64,000 nucleotides of DNA from Pseudomonadota bacterium (GTDB taxonomy: Bacteria > Desulfobacterota > Desulfovibrionia > Desulfovibrionales > Desulfovibrionaceae). The stretch's first letter is position 1. Every line of letters starts with the position of its first letter. Position numbers and translations under genes: made by a program. The notes under the pieces were generated by a model that made no database searches, had not been told where the DNA came from, and saw only the letters and a list, made by a program, of their open reading frames with translations. Of this stretch, positions 7,198-17,241 are shown one piece after another. The stretch covers positions 1 to 64,000 of the forward strand of contig JAHIUW010000018.1 of the NCBI GenBank assembly GCA_018816865.1. The letters are read 5' to 3'.

Positions 7198-9804
7198 CTA
7201 TTCGTTGCGTAGCACCGGCCAGGAACTGCCCGACAACGCCCTTCTCACTCCCAGCACCCCCAGCGTGACCGTGGCCCCGACCCCACCCAGGACCACGCCC
7301 GCCAGGGTCCACGGCAGAAAAACCCAGCGTCCGTCCAGGACCCGTGTCACGAACAGCCAGCCCCCCACCGTGCCCAGGGCCGCGGCCAGCAGGGCCGCCG
7401 CCGCGCCGAGCATGGCGAATTCCAGGACCAGGGCCAGCATCACGTCCCGGCGCGTGGCCCCCAGCACCTTGAAGATCACCGCATCGCGGTGGCGGGTGCG
7501 CAGGTTGGCGCGCAGGGCCTCGGCCAGCACCAGCAGCCCGGCCAACAGCGTCACCGCCGCGCAGGAACGCACGGCCAAGCCGATGTCCGCCACGATGTCC
7601 GCGATCTCCTCCAGCACCTCGCGCATGGAGATGGCGACCACCTCGGGAAAGCTGTCGGTGATGGCGCGGAACAGGATGGACTCGGCCTCGCGCCCGGCAT
7701 AGGCCGTGGCGATCCAGGTGTAGGGCGCGTCTTCCAGCACCCCCGGCGAGAAGATGATGGCGTGGTTGATGCCGCCGGTGGTGTAGTCGATATCGCGGGT
7801 GGCGGCGATGGTCCCGATCACGCGGCGGCCCAGCACGTTCACGGTCAGGGTGTCGCCCACCCCCACCCCGAAGTCCCTGGCGATGCCGCTGTCAAAGCAG
7901 ATCAACGGGGGGCCCGTATAGTCCTTTGGCCACCAGTCGCCGCTGACCAGCTCCAGCTTATCCGGCCTGGGCCCCGCAAAGGTCAGCGCCCGGTCCGAAC
8001 GCAGGGCCCAGGATGAGCCCTTGCCCACCTTGGCCTCGTAGGCCGGGATGCCGTTGATCTCCAGGATGCGCCCCCGAATGGAGGGCGTCTTGTCCACGCG
8101 CTGCACTCCGGGCACGGCCAGGGCCACACGCTCCAAGTCAACCATGCGCTCCTTGGGCACGTCAAGAAAGAAGAACGAGGGTGCGGTGGCCGGGGTCTGG
8201 CGGCGGATCAGATCCTGGATGTTGCCGTCGGCCAGCAGGACCACCACCAGCACGGTCAGGCCCAGGCCCAGGGAAAAGAGCACACTGCCCGTGGACGAGC
8301 CGGGGCGATGCAGGCCGGCCAGGGCCAGTCTGAAATGCGGCGGCCCCACGCGCGGCAGCCGTGCCGCCAGCAGGCGAATGCCCCAGGCATAGGCCCAGAA
8401 CAGCCCCAAGCTGACGGCGCTGGCCGCGACGAACCCCAGGGGCAGACGGGGGCTGGGCGAGGTCAGGATCAAGAGGCCCAGCAGGATCCCAAGGGCCCCC
8501 AGGCACACGGCCACGGCCCACAGGCCGGGGAGGCGCGCCCCCGGGTCGGCATAGCCCCTGAACAAACGCGCCGGGCGAATCCGGCCCACGGCGGACAGGG
8601 GCCAGACCGCAAATATCAAGGCGATGAGCAGCCCGTAGACCATGGCCAGCAGCACGGGCTCCAAGTAGAGCCCCTGCCCCAGGGAGACGCCGATGCGCGC
8701 GGCCAGGGGACCGGCCCCCAGCGTCGCCACCAGCACACCCGCCGCCGCTCCGCCCAGACTCCCGACCAGGGCCAGACCCATGGTCTGCAGGAGATAGATG
8801 CCGATCACCAGCCTGCCGCTCGCGCCCAGGGATTTCATGACCGCCACCGAAGCCTCGCGACCGGCCAGGAATGAGCGCACGGCCCCGGCCACGCCGATGC
8901 CGCCGATGAGCAGCGCGGCCAACCCCACCAGAGTCAGGTCCGTCCCCAGGTTGTCCAAGAGCTGGCTCAGACCGCCCCCCGCATTGCGGTAGGTCCGAAT
9001 GCGCAGTCCCTGATCCGGGAAACCCTCGCGCAACTCCTCCACCAGGGCATCCGCCCGGGTGAGGCCCGCCCCGTCGGGCAGGCGCACGTTGGTCTCGAAG
9101 CGCACCAGCCCGCCGGGGCGGATCAATCCGGTGTCCGCCAATACGTCCAGCGAGATCATCAGCCTCGGGCCCAGGCCAAAGAACTGGGAAACACGGTCCG
9201 GCTCCTTGCGGATCACGTCCGTGATCACGAATTGTCCCTGCCCCACAGCCAGCACGTCGCCCACCTGGACGTTCAGGCGCAGCAGCAACTCGCGCTCGGC
9301 CACGGCCCCGGGCAGACCGTCCTGCAAAGCCAGAGCCTCGTGCAGACCGCGCCCGGATTCCAGCTCCATCTCGCCATACAGGGGATAGGCCCCATCCACG
9401 GCCTTCAGGGACGAGAGCACGGGCGGCCCGCCGTTCCCTGGCCGGACCATGGTCCGCATCCGGGCAGAGTGCGAGACTTCGCCCCGGCCAGACGCCAGGG
9501 CCAGCGCGTCCTGGCCGGGTTGCACATAGGTCCGGCTGAACTGCACGTCCCCGCCCAGCAACCGGCGTGCGTCGCGGGCCAGTCCGTCATCCACCGCCGC
9601 CGAGAACACGCCCACGGCTGTGACCATGGCCACGCCCAGGGCCAGGCAGGTCAGAAAAACCCCAAAACCTCGCACCCCGCCGCGCAACTCGCGCCGCGCC
9701 AGCCGCAGGACCAGCACCAGTCTGGCCCCAAAACCCCTGCTCGCTCCCAGGGACCCGGCTCCCTGGGGTTGTTGACCCACCCCTTGCGCACCCGGTGTGG
9801 TCAT
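7198..9804 (-). CDS. ybbP: YbbP-like ABC transporter permease (FtsX family)
   Basis: An 868-residue inner-membrane protein. The N-terminal membrane segment (about residues 35-60) precedes a large periplasmic domain. A first FtsX-type permease unit follows ([31 protein letters not shown] and onwards), then a second periplasmic domain and a C-terminal FtsX unit ([37 protein letters not shown]). This duplicated layout and length match YbbP/MacB-related exporters. The start at 9804 overlaps the stop of the ATPase gene by four bases (ATGA), a tight translational coupling. The likely role is export or extraction of a lipid or hydrophobic substrate, working with the TesA-like esterase; the substrate is unknown. 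Confidence 0.88.
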   Translation of the reverse strand: MTTPGAQGVGQQPQGAGSLGASRGFGARLVLVLRLARRELRGGVRGFGVFLTCLALGVAMVTAVGVFSAAVDDGLARDARRLLGGDVQFSRTYVQPGQDALALASGRGEVSHSARMRTMVRPGNGGPPVLSSLKAVDGAYPLYGEMELESGRGLHEALALQDGLPGAVAERELLLRLNVQVGDVLAVGQGQFVITDVIRKEPDRVSQFFGLGPRLMISLDVLADTGLIRPGGLVRFETNVRLPDGAGLTRADALVEELREGFPDQGLRIRTYRNAGGGLSQLLDNLGTDLTLVGLAALLIGGIGVAGAVRSFLAGREASVAVMKSLGASGRLVIGIYLLQTMGLALVGSLGGAAAGVLVATLGAGPLAARIGVSLGQGLYLEPVLLAMVYGLLIALIFAVWPLSAVGRIRPARLFRGYADPGARLPGLWAVAVCLGALGILLGLLILTSPSPRLPLGFVAASAVSLGLFWAYAWGIRLLAARLPRVGPPHFRLALAGLHRPGSSTGSVLFSLGLGLTVLVVVLLADGNIQDLIRRQTPATAPSFFFLDVPKERMVDLERVALAVPGVQRVDKTPSIRGRILEINGIPAYEAKVGKGSSWALRSDRALTFAGPRPDKLELVSGDWWPKDYTGPPLICFDSGIARDFGVGVGDTLTVNVLGRRVIGTIAATRDIDYTTGGINHAIIFSPGVLEDAPYTWIATAYAGREAESILFRAITDSFPEVVAISMREVLEEIADIVADIGLAVRSCAAVTLLAGLLVLAEALRANLRTRHRDAVIFKVLGATRRDVMLALVLEFAMLGAAAALLAAALGTVGGWLFVTRVLDGRWVFLPWTLAGVVLGGVGATVTLGVLGVRRALSGSSWPVLRNE

Positions 9805-10517
9805 GCCCCGGTCTCCGCCGCCTGGATGGCACCATCCAGACGACCATCGCGCATGCTCACGCAGCGCGAGCAACGGGCGGCCAGACTCCGGTCATGGGAG
9901 ACCAGCACCAGGGTCGTGCCCAGGCGCTCGCGCATCTCGAACAGCAGGTCCGCCACCCGCGCCCCGGTCTCCGCATCCAGGTTGCCGGTGGGCTCGTCGG
10001 CCAGCAGCAGCCGGGGCTGCGGGGCAAAGGCCCGGGCAATGGCCACGCGTTGCTGCTCACCGCCCGAAAGTTGCGAGGGGTAATGCCCGGCGCGGGTCTC
10101 CAGGCCCACGGCCGCCAGCCCCGCGCGGGACCGATCCAGGGCGTCGCGAACCCCGGCGAATTCCAAGGGCAGGGCCACATTCTCCAGGGCCGTCATGGTG
10201 GGCACCAGATGGAAGGCCTGGAAGACCACGCCCACGTTATCACGCCGAAAGCGCGCCAGGGCGTCCTCGTCCAGGGCGGACAGCTGATGCCCGGCCACGC
10301 ACACCAGTCCCGAGGAGGGGCGCTCCAACCCCGCGGCCACCATCAGCAGCGTGGTCTTGCCCGCACCCGAGGGGCCGACCACGCTCACGGTCTCGCCCGC
10401 CAGCACGGTCAGGTCCACCCCACGCAGCACGTCCACGCTGACACCCCCGGCGGTCAGGTTCAGACGCACGTCCGCCAGTTCCATGATGGGCTCGCGCCCC
10501 GGTTCCCTTTCTTTCAT
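9801..10517 (-). CDS. ybbA: YbbA-like ABC transporter ATP-binding subunit
   Basis: A 238-residue LolD/MacB-type ATPase. Visible are Walker [10 protein letters not shown], the Q-loop VFQAFHL, signature LSGGEQQR, Walker [13 protein letters not shown] and the H-loop VSHD. I chose the ATG at 10517 with GGAGG twelve bases upstream; an ATG at 10484 also remains possible. It is the first gene of a two-gene leftward operon with the FtsX-type permease, which ends at the palindromic element at 7195. Confidence 0.92.
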   Translation of the reverse strand: MKEREPGREPIMELADVRLNLTAGGVSVDVLRGVDLTVLAGETVSVVGPSGAGKTTLLMVAAGLERPSSGLVCVAGHQLSALDEDALARFRRDNVGVVFQAFHLVPTMTALENVALPLEFAGVRDALDRSRAGLAAVGLETRAGHYPSQLSGGEQQRVAIARAFAPQPRLLLADEPTGNLDAETGARVADLLFEMRERLGTTLVLVSHDRSLAARCSRCVSMRDGRLDGAIQAAETGA

Positions 10518-10788
10518 GATCCCGGCATCCTCCACTGGTGCATCGATATTTTCAGTCCTGTCTGCATGATGCGATGATTCACCCCCCGAGGCAAGCCCCG
10601 GGGACTTAAAACAGAACACCTTGAGACAATGGATAATCTCGGGCTTTTGTTCTATATCCCGCTCAGGCCAGAGTCCCAAGCCCCGACGGACAAGCCCGAG
10701 GCTCCACGCCCTGCGCCTGCACCCGGAAACGGCACCCCGTTTCTGGCCCAGACCATCTGTCCAACTGCAACATTCCGGAGCCCTGAGC

Positions 10789-11364
10789 ATGAAAGTCGTC
10801 GCATTCAACGGCAGCGCCCGCAAAAATGGCAACACCCAGCACCTGATCGACCATGTCCTGGCCGAACTCCGGGCCCAGGGCATCGAGACGGAGTCCGTAT
10901 CCCTGGCGGGCAAAAACATGCGGGGCTGCATGGCCTGCCTGAAGTGCTTCACCCACCAGGACAAGCGTTGCACCGTGGATCTGGATTTCCTCAACGAATG
11001 CGTGGAAAAAATGCTCGAGGCCGACGCCATCATCCTCGGCTCACCCACCTATTTCGCCAACGTCTCCAGTGAGATGAAGGCCCTCATCGACCGCGCGGGC
11101 ATGGTTTCCAAGGCCAACGGCGACATGCTGGCCCGCAAGGTGGGGGCCGGGGTGGTGGCCGTGCGCCGAGGTGGCGCGCAGCAGGTCTTCAACGCCCTGA
11201 ACGCCTTCTTTCTCATCGGCCAGATGGTGGTGGTGGGCTCCAGTTACTGGAACGTGGGCTTCGGCCTGAACCAGGGCGATGTGGAAAACGATGCCGAAGG
11301 CGTGCAAACCATGCAGACCCTGGGCCGGAACATGGCCTGGCTGCTGAAAAAACTCCATGCCTGA
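10789..11364 (+). CDS. NAD(P)H-dependent FMN reductase / iron-sulfur flavoprotein-like
   Basis: A 191-residue flavodoxin-fold protein. The N-terminal FMN phosphate loop is FNGSARKNGNTQHL. A cysteine cluster (GCMACLKC, then C after nine residues) follows at about residues 45-60, as in the iron-sulfur flavoprotein (Isf) group, and GSPTYFANVSSEMKALIDR holds the flavin contact. In Isf proteins the compact cysteine motif binds a 4Fe-4S cluster; here three to four cysteines are present, so cluster binding is plausible but not certain. GGAG precedes the ATG. Its stop overlaps the start of the DUF309 gene by eight bases. Confidence 0.85.
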   Translation: MKVVAFNGSARKNGNTQHLIDHVLAELRAQGIETESVSLAGKNMRGCMACLKCFTHQDKRCTVDLDFLNECVEKMLEADAIILGSPTYFANVSSEMKALIDRAGMVSKANGDMLARKVGAGVVAVRRGGAQQVFNALNAFFLIGQMVVVGSSYWNVGFGLNQGDVENDAEGVQTMQTLGRNMAWLLKKLHA

Positions 11365-11761
11365 GCCCTGCTCCCGGCCAGCGCCCCCGCTGCTGCGCCA
11401 GGCCCTGGACGAACTGAACCAGGGCCTGTGGTTCCAGTGCCACGAAACCCTGGAAGACCTCTGGAAATCCCATCCCAAGGATGCCCCGGAGCGCGACCTG
11501 TACAAGGGCATCCTGATGCTCGCCGTGGGCCTGTATCACGATGGCCGGGGCCACCGCTTGGGGGCACTGCGCAAGCTGCCCCGGGCCGTGGAACTGCTGG
11601 CCCCTTACACCCCAGTCTGCCAGGGCGTGGACGTGGCCGAACTGCTGGCCTGCTGCGCACGACTGCTGGGATTTCTGGCCAGCGCCCCACTGGAATCGCC
11701 CATCCCGCCGCCGCTGCTGCCCCGCATCGCACTGCCAGGCGCATCCCCCAACGCACATTGA
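11357..11761 (+). CDS. DUF309 family protein
   Basis: A 134-residue helical protein with the DUF309 signature: a start helix LNQGLWFQCHETLEDLW followed by a GILMLAVGLYHDGRG helix. The conserved H-E-x-x-E-x-x-W suggests a metal or small-ligand site, but the family has no established function. It overlaps the FMN reductase gene and is followed at once by a strong terminator, so the two form one operon. Confidence 0.82.
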   Translation: MPEPCSRPAPPLLRQALDELNQGLWFQCHETLEDLWKSHPKDAPERDLYKGILMLAVGLYHDGRGHRLGALRKLPRAVELLAPYTPVCQGVDVAELLACCARLLGFLASAPLESPIPPPLLPRIALPGASPNAH

Positions 11762-11791
11762 AAAACCCCGGCCCAATGGACCGGGGTTTTT
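11761..11791 (+). terminator. Rho-independent terminator after the DUF309 gene
   Basis: AAAAACCCCGG and CCGGGGTTTTT form an 11-bp perfect stem with a 9-base loop, starting at the stop codon of the DUF309 gene. Confidence 0.9.
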
Positions 11792-11844
11792 GATCGCTGC
11801 CGTTGTGAAAAATGGTTCGCGTAAACGGGAAAAAACTACCCCTA

Positions 11845-12100
11845 ACTGACTGTTGAAAAAGTCCCTTGCGCAGGCCGTTCAAAAATGGCGAGATGCAAGG
11901 AGCAAGAAAACTTCAAGCTCGCCGACCTGTTCGCCGTTAGGCGCGTCTTCGAGCCTTACGGATACAGAGAGCAGAGCTGTATCTGCAATACGCAAGAGTT
12001 CGAAGTTTTCGCAGCACACCTAAGGCGTAAGATCTTGTAAGCTCCAAGGCTCGCTAACAATTCACTTAACGCAGCAGATTACCATTTTTCAACGGCCTGC
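11845..12100. repeat. Dispersed palindromic element, copy 2 (long form)
   Basis: It begins with CTGACTGTTGAAAAAG and the arm CAGGCCGTTCAAAAATGG (11871-11888). It ends with CCATTTTTCAACGGCCTGC at 12100, which runs into the marC stop codon. Inside, GAAAACTTC pairs with GAAGTTTTC, but a further 100 or so bases are inserted compared with copy 1. It fills the space between convergent DUF309 and MarC genes. Confidence 0.8.
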
Positions 12101-12690
12101 TAAGCCCCCATGAAATTGACAATGCCGGTGAACACGATCTGGGCGGCCAGGGCCGCCAGGATCAGGCCCGTGAGCTTGGTCAGGATCTCGATGCCCATCT
12201 TGCCCAGCAGGCGTTGCACATGGTGAGACATGAACAGGATCGCGCCCACGCAGAGGATGGCCGATACCAAGGCGGCACAGCCCACCAACTTCTGCGAGGC
12301 GTCCAGGCCCGCGCCCAGGACCAGCAGCGCGCCGGTACTGGCAGGGCCCACGGTGATGGGAATGGCCAGCGGGACCACGCTGACGTCACCGCCGTCCTCG
12401 GACGGAACCGCCCCGGGCGAACCGCGCACCAGCGCCACGGCGGACAGGAAGAGCAGGGCTCCGGCCCCGATGCGGAAGCTGTCCACAGTGATGCCCAACA
12501 GCGCGAACAGGGCGTTGCCGAAAAAGAACAGCACCAGGCAGGCCACAATCACGGCCAGGGTTACGCGCACGGCCACGGCCCGCCGTGCGGGACGATCCAT
12601 GCCCTTGGTCAGGGCCAGGAACATGGTCAGCACAAAGAACGGTGTGAGCAACACGAAAAACTTGATGAAGATCGAAATGAACAGGTTCAT
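12100..12690 (-). CDS. MarC-family integral membrane protein
   Basis: A 196-residue protein with about six hydrophobic segments: FISIFIKFFVLLTPFFVL, VTLAVIVACLVLFFF, IGAGALLFLSAVALV, VPLAIPITVGPASTG, ALVSAILCVGAILF and a final LILAALAAQIVFTGIV. The PLAIPITVGPAS segment is a hallmark of the MarC/UPF0056 family. Transport function is not established for the family. I chose the ATG at 12690 because GGAGG lies seven bases upstream. The stop codon merges with the end of the palindromic element. Confidence 0.88.
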   Translation of the reverse strand: MNLFISIFIKFFVLLTPFFVLTMFLALTKGMDRPARRAVAVRVTLAVIVACLVLFFFGNALFALLGITVDSFRIGAGALLFLSAVALVRGSPGAVPSEDGGDVSVVPLAIPITVGPASTGALLVLGAGLDASQKLVGCAALVSAILCVGAILFMSHHVQRLLGKMGIEILTKLTGLILAALAAQIVFTGIVNFMGA

Positions 12691-12852
12691 GTGGCCCTCC
12701 GGGCGATCAGCCCGCACGTTGCGTCATCGGTCCGCGATCCAGCGGCCCTGACAAAAGATATCCTAGCACAAGCCCATATGGTTGCGCCAAGGGGGTTGCG
12801 GATGTACCGGGCGCGCGGCGCAAGGTCAAGCCGCACCTGCCCCCATCACGCA

Positions 12853-13356
12853 TCAGCCGTAGGCCTTGGCCCCCAAGGACAGCAGACTGCCCGTCCCGCC
12901 CATCAGCAAATTGCTGTAGGCCGAGCGTTGCCGAGCCGACGCGTTGGCGGCCTGCTTGCCGTAGCTTACGGCACCGGTACGGCCCTGGGCACGGGCCTGT
13001 TCGGCCCTCAAGCGCCCGTCGTAGTCCAGCCAGGCCACGTTGCGTTGGGCGTCTGCCGCCGCGCCCGAGAGGATTTCCAGGGCCGAGCCCGTGGCCGAAG
13101 AGACCCCGCCTTGGGCCAGCCCCACGTTGGCCCGGGCCAGATCCCGACGGGCGTCGCTGCGCGCCAGCTCCTTGTCGCGCAGGGTCTGGGCCGCGATGAG
13201 TTTGGCGTTATCCTCGCCCTGCTTCAGGGCGGTCTCGGCCTGCCGGTTGGCCGAGCGTTGCTGATCCCTGGCGGCGTCGGCGCTCTGCATCCCGCCCACC
13301 AGCTGATTGGCCAGCCCCAGCCCCATGATGGTCCATGAAATCGGATCCGCACCCAT
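12853..13356 (-). CDS. Phage internal virion/tail-associated protein, putative
   Basis: A 167-residue protein: a short glycine-rich hydrophobic N-terminus (IMGLGLANQLVGG), a long alanine/arginine/glutamine-rich helix (about residues 25-130) and a glycine-rich end. This composition and its place as the last gene after the tail proteins resemble the small internal virion or ejection proteins of podoviruses. It overlaps the preceding gene by one base (TAATG). It is the last gene of the cassette; 162 bases separate it from marC, with no tail fibre gene after it. Function is assigned by position only. Confidence 0.5.
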   Translation of the reverse strand: MGADPISWTIMGLGLANQLVGGMQSADAARDQQRSANRQAETALKQGEDNAKLIAAQTLRDKELARSDARRDLARANVGLAQGGVSSATGSALEILSGAAADAQRNVAWLDYDGRLRAEQARAQGRTGAVSYGKQAANASARQRSAYSNLLMGGTGSLLSLGAKAYG

Positions 13357-13802
13357 TATCGTACCCTCGCATAGAGATAGTAGTCGTCCTCGCCCACGAG
13401 CCTGCGCAGCAGGCCCTCACGGGCAAACCCCAGAAACTCGAACCAGCGCGGCGGCACCCCCAGACGACAGTGGGCCGTGGTCTGGATGCGCGTCAGCCCC
13501 TGTTCGGCCTCGATGCTCTCCAATCCCCGGCGTACGGCCCGGGCCAGGGCCACGGGCTGCTCCCCGGCCAGGGCGCTCGTGAACATCCAGGCGTTGCCCG
13601 TTGCCCCGGGCTGCACGGCCACCCCGCCACAGGCCGCGACGCAGCCCCGCACCAGGGCCGTGAAGGCCGGACCGCTCTGGACATACAACGCCACCAGCCG
13701 CCCCAGGTCGCGCCCATGGCCCAGGCTCGCCACACCCAGCCCATCCGCATGGCGCAATTCCAGGCGTTCGAGGTGCGCGGCTGAAAAGGGCACCAGCCTC
13801 AT
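13356..13802 (-). CDS. Phage GNAT-like protein (T7 gp13/DUF2833-like)
   Basis: A 148-residue protein with an acetyltransferase-like pattern: an N-terminal strand-helix, a central helix of conserved small residues, TRIQTTAHCRLGVPPRWFEFLGFAREG near residues 105-130, and a terminal DDYYLYARVR strand. The W-F-x-x-L-G-F element is the usual GNAT 'peptide end' pattern. T7-like podoviruses carry such a protein in the internal virion module. It overlaps the tail gene upstream by four bases. Enzymatic activity is uncertain. Confidence 0.55.
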   Translation of the reverse strand: MRLVPFSAAHLERLELRHADGLGVASLGHGRDLGRLVALYVQSGPAFTALVRGCVAACGGVAVQPGATGNAWMFTSALAGEQPVALARAVRRGLESIEAEQGLTRIQTTAHCRLGVPPRWFEFLGFAREGLLRRLVGEDDYYLYARVR

Positions 13803-16120
13803 TGCCCACCGCCTTGCACACGCGGCACGCAGCAGATCACGGTCATGGGCAAGGGATCATCCTGGCGCACGGTGAACAGGCCGTCGCGGTCGAACCCGGC
13901 GGCCAGCCGCAGCTCCCGGTCCCCACTGAAGAGCTTGGGCGCCTCACCCGCACACGCGGGCTGCATGTGCGGCAACACACGCTCGTACTTCTCGATCACA
14001 TCGTCCCCCGGGCAGACCTTGCCGCCCACGGTGTCCTTGAAGCGCAGAGTCACGGCCAGGATGCGCTTGGGCATCGTCTGGGAGGTGCCCGCACTCGCCC
14101 CGGTCTCCAGGCGCATGGGTTGCAGCACGGCTCCGAAGCCGTACCCGGCGTGGACCTTCCAGGCCGCGCGATTCAGGCAGACACGGCCGGCCTGCACGGT
14201 CTGCGCACGATGCACGGACCCGTCGGCCAGGATGTCCACGCTTTCGCCCTCCAGATGCTCCAAGCCCCCCACCTCGGTCACCCGGGCCCAGACCATGCCT
14301 CCCGGGGCCGAAACCCCGAGATGACTGCCATCCATGCCCAGCAGGGCGAAGGAGTCCTCATCCGGGGCCGTGACCACGTATTGGCCGTCGCCGGCTCCGT
14401 CCAGACCCGCCACGCCCGCCACGAGCACGGGGTCGCCCTCGGCAAAGCCGTGCCCGGGCACGGTCAGGCGCAGGGGGTCGACGGCCGCAAAACCGCTCAC
14501 CACCTGCCCGGTGCTCAGGCCGCAATCCAGATGAAAGGCGGCTGCGGCATCGCCTTCGAGATCCGGGGCGGGCACCAGCCGCTCCACCATGCGCCGTACC
14601 TGCCCGGCGATGGTGCGCCGCACCAGCAGCCAGGTCTCGTCGCCATCCGCGCCGGGGATGCTGGCCACGCTCTCGCAGCACCCGCCGCCGCCCAGGGGAT
14701 GACGATGCCAGGCCACCACGCTCTGCTCGGGCAGATAGGTGCACCCGGCCAGCACCCCATCCGTGCGCACGATCCACAGGATGCCGTCGGGCTCACGGGC
14801 GTAGTCCAGGTCCAGCACACCCTTGCCGGTGATGTGGTCCGCCAGCAGGGTGATCTCCGGGGCCATGTAGCGGTCGCTGGCAAAGTCGAAGGCCATGCGC
14901 CGCACCTTGCGCCCACTGCGCGAGACGAACAGCACCTCGTTGGACACGAGCTGCGCAGGCAGAAACGCGCTGCCGTGGGCGCTCTGACGCTTGCGCTGCA
15001 CGCGCGAGGGGGTCATGCCCTCGCCCGAGGTCCCGGACCAGACTTTGACCTCGCTGGCGTTGGTGCCCACCAACAATTCCTCGGAGTCCATGATCCAGCG
15101 GATGGGGTTGATGCGCGAGCCCGACAGGGTGATCTCGATGGCATCGTCGTCCAGGGGCTCGTCTTGGATGCCGTCCACGTAGCTGGCGGTGTTCAGGCGC
15201 AGGTCCTCGTAGCTCCCGGTGCTGGACAGCCACAGGGTCAGGGGCTGGCGCACAGTTGCAGCCAGCACCAGCCGGTCCTCATACAGGGCGGCCACGCTGG
15301 GCCAGTTCCCCGCTTGCCAGACCTCGGGCATGGTGTGCTCCACGTCCTGGGCCTCCCAAAACTTGGCGTTCACACTCCCGTCCGACCTGTGCACGGACTC
15401 GATCTGATCGCTGTCCTCCTCCGGGGAATCCTTGAAGGTCAGGACACGAGCCGTGTCCCCGGCGTCGAAGATGCCTGCGCCCTTGTACTTGAACCAGCGG
15501 GCCGTACCGTCCGGGCTCTGGCCGCCCAGCAGCATCTCCACCTCCATGGGGCAGCCCGCCGGGATGGTCACGCTGTCGTTCTGCCTGCCGTCGGCCCGGC
15601 CATCACCATTGCCGTCGGCGATGGCGTAGTCGTGGCCCGGCCAGGCAAAGACCATGGGCGCAAGGGTCCAGTCCGCGTGCCCGGCGCGGGTCAGCTTGTG
15701 GGGTCGGACCTCGGGATGCACCAGATACAGCACATCGCAACTCTGGACCGCGTTCACGGCCCAGAGCATGTCCTCTGTCCAGGGGGCGGCGATCTCGTAG
15801 GGTTGGTCCTCTGCACCCAGGATCACACCGCCGTCCTTGTAGAAACGCAGGTACAGGTGGCCCAGCTCGATGACATAGCTCTGGCTGGCGCTGCTGTTGA
15901 AGTCAAAGGCCAACAGTCGCGCCCTCCGCGCCGAGTCCTTGGCCTGGGCCACAAAGCGCGTGCCCGGCCGCTTGTAGACGCTGCCGTGAGGCCGGGGGAT
16001 GAAGTTCTCCAGCCTGCGGCAGCCGCAGTAGTATTTCTCGTGGTCCGTGCGGCCATCCAGGTGTGGGGACAATTCCCCGGCGGTGAAGGCGTTGATGATG
16101 GGGGTGGTTTGCTGGCCCAT
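13799..16120 (-). CDS. Podoviral tail (nozzle-type) protein
   Basis: A 773-residue protein opening with INAFTAGELSPHLDGRTDHEKY and LENFIPRPHGSVYKRPGT, the N-terminal signature of a large tail protein found in many podoviruses and prophages. The middle has beta-propeller-like repeats (SEELLVGTNASEVKVWSG; ADHITGKGVLDLDYAREPDG). Later parts contain small barrel modules of the FCCH type (LTVPGHGFAEGDPVLVAGV). In virions this protein forms the tail tube or nozzle below the adaptor ring. Its neighbour upstream (16123) is the adaptor protein, as expected. It looks complete. Confidence 0.75.
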   Translation of the reverse strand: MGQQTTPIINAFTAGELSPHLDGRTDHEKYYCGCRRLENFIPRPHGSVYKRPGTRFVAQAKDSARRARLLAFDFNSSASQSYVIELGHLYLRFYKDGGVILGAEDQPYEIAAPWTEDMLWAVNAVQSCDVLYLVHPEVRPHKLTRAGHADWTLAPMVFAWPGHDYAIADGNGDGRADGRQNDSVTIPAGCPMEVEMLLGGQSPDGTARWFKYKGAGIFDAGDTARVLTFKDSPEEDSDQIESVHRSDGSVNAKFWEAQDVEHTMPEVWQAGNWPSVAALYEDRLVLAATVRQPLTLWLSSTGSYEDLRLNTASYVDGIQDEPLDDDAIEITLSGSRINPIRWIMDSEELLVGTNASEVKVWSGTSGEGMTPSRVQRKRQSAHGSAFLPAQLVSNEVLFVSRSGRKVRRMAFDFASDRYMAPEITLLADHITGKGVLDLDYAREPDGILWIVRTDGVLAGCTYLPEQSVVAWHRHPLGGGGCCESVASIPGADGDETWLLVRRTIAGQVRRMVERLVPAPDLEGDAAAAFHLDCGLSTGQVVSGFAAVDPLRLTVPGHGFAEGDPVLVAGVAGLDGAGDGQYVVTAPDEDSFALLGMDGSHLGVSAPGGMVWARVTEVGGLEHLEGESVDILADGSVHRAQTVQAGRVCLNRAAWKVHAGYGFGAVLQPMRLETGASAGTSQTMPKRILAVTLRFKDTVGGKVCPGDDVIEKYERVLPHMQPACAGEAPKLFSGDRELRLAAGFDRDGLFTVRQDDPLPMTVICCVPRVQGGGQ

Positions 16121-16122
16121 GG

Positions 16123-16674
16123 CTACCTCCTGGCGTTGACGAACAGATTCGGGCGCAGGGCGTCGGGCGTGCCCCCGCCCTGGGCGTCGCGGCCTTTGGC
16201 CGTGCGCAGCCGGTCGCGGTACAAGGATTCCAGACGTTCCTTCTCGGCGCTGGAGCCAGTGATCTTCTTGCAGATCCGCGCGGCGATACGCGTGGCTAGG
16301 GCCGCCCGGAAGGTGGGCGGCATCTGTGTGGCGTCGCTGATGCGCCGCACGTAGCGCACACTCACGGCCTCGCTGTCGGCCAGCAGGTCGCCACCCTCGA
16401 TCTTGAAGGGCACGTCAGGCTCCACGGCGATGACCGAAAGGCAATCGGCGGGCAGCCCAAAACCATGAGCAAACCCGAAGGCGGGCACGGTGGTGAGCCG
16501 CGCCAGGCCCACCCGATTGAGGGCAAAGTTCCAGGGGTGCTCCTCCAGCAAGGAATCGCGCTCGTCCTCATAGACCTCGGCCACCACCCGCGCCCGCTCG
16601 GTGTCCTGGTCCGCCGAGGTAATGCGGTCCTCGCCCAGCTCCAGCAACGCCCCGGACAGGATGCGCACGCTCAT
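16123..16674 (-). CDS. Tail tubular protein A-like adaptor (gp11-like)
   Basis: A 183-residue protein with the hallmark of head-to-tail adaptors of T7-like phages: a helical N-terminus (ARVVAEVYEDERDSLLEEHPWNFAL), a Pro-rich strand with GLPADCLSVIAVEP, and a C-terminal helix pair (FRAALATRIAARICKKITGS; LESLYRDRLRTAKGRDAQ). Such adaptors form a dodecameric ring below the portal. The gene follows the tail nozzle gene in the leftward operon with only two bases between them. Confidence 0.8.
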   Translation of the reverse strand: MSVRILSGALLELGEDRITSADQDTERARVVAEVYEDERDSLLEEHPWNFALNRVGLARLTTVPAFGFAHGFGLPADCLSVIAVEPDVPFKIEGGDLLADSEAVSVRYVRRISDATQMPPTFRAALATRIAARICKKITGSSAEKERLESLYRDRLRTAKGRDAQGGGTPDALRPNLFVNARR

Positions 16675-16677
16675 GGC

Positions 16678-17082
16678 CTAGGCTCCCCCCTGGAACAGGG
16701 ACTGGAAGAACTCCTCCTGGGTGCCCCGGCCACTGCGGCGCCCCTCACCATCCTGCCCGCCACGCTTTTCCCCTCGTTGCTCCAGACCCGGCTCCGGACG
16801 GGAACACTGCCCGGGATCGGCCAAGCCCACGAGTTCCAACTCCAGGACCACCCGCTCCGGTCCCGGCGAGTTGCGCACCACGGCCCGGCCCAGCACGTCC
16901 AGCAGCTGGCCGGGGCTCGGGATCTGGTCCAGGCCCAGGGCCCGCACCTGTTCCGGGGTCAGGCCGATCAACAGCGGGGCCTCGGCCCCCCGGGTCCCTT
17001 GCGGGGAATTCGCCTCCTGCGCCCGGGGTTCCTGGGTTCCCATTTCACCGTCCTGTCCCGCGTTGTTCATCAGAGTGTCCAT
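16678..17082 (-). CDS. Hypothetical phage protein, low complexity ends
   Basis: A 134-residue protein starting at 17082, where GGAGG stands five bases upstream; longer in-frame starts exist but lack such a site. Both ends are polar and disordered (Gly/Glu/Gln/Arg), while residues 35-90 form a small ordered core (LIGLTPEQVRALGL; VVLELELVGL). It lies between the tail adaptor gene and the palindromic repeat that divides head and tail genes. I do not recognise its family. Its position is where small head-tail completion proteins are often found. Confidence 0.55.
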   Translation of the reverse strand: MDTLMNNAGQDGEMGTQEPRAQEANSPQGTRGAEAPLLIGLTPEQVRALGLDQIPSPGQLLDVLGRAVVRNSPGPERVVLELELVGLADPGQCSRPEPGLEQRGEKRGGQDGEGRRSGRGTQEEFFQSLFQGGA

Positions 17083-17241
17083 ATCGACCTCCATTGCCCG
17101 TCCCACCCAAGGGACGGAAGGCTGCTGTGAATCCATGAGGGGGCGGGGCTTGGAGCCCCGCCCTGGATGGATGTGACGCTCGTTTCCACGTCCACGCCAC
17201 GGACAAAGGTTCGGCAGTCACCATCAAATCAGAAAGCACAC

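Noticed and set aside
12691-12852. A second copy of the tRNA-Ser(GCU) 3' end as left attachment site of the phage cassette
   Set aside because: I searched this gap by eye and found no such copy. tRNA-Ser(GCU) is thus only a neighbour, not a proven attachment site.
13802-16354. An 850-codon open frame on the plus strand
   Set aside because: It is antisense to the tail nozzle and adaptor genes, is rich in His/Gly/Ala/Gln as GC-rich shadow frames are, and shows no domain. The minus-strand genes have clear family motifs.
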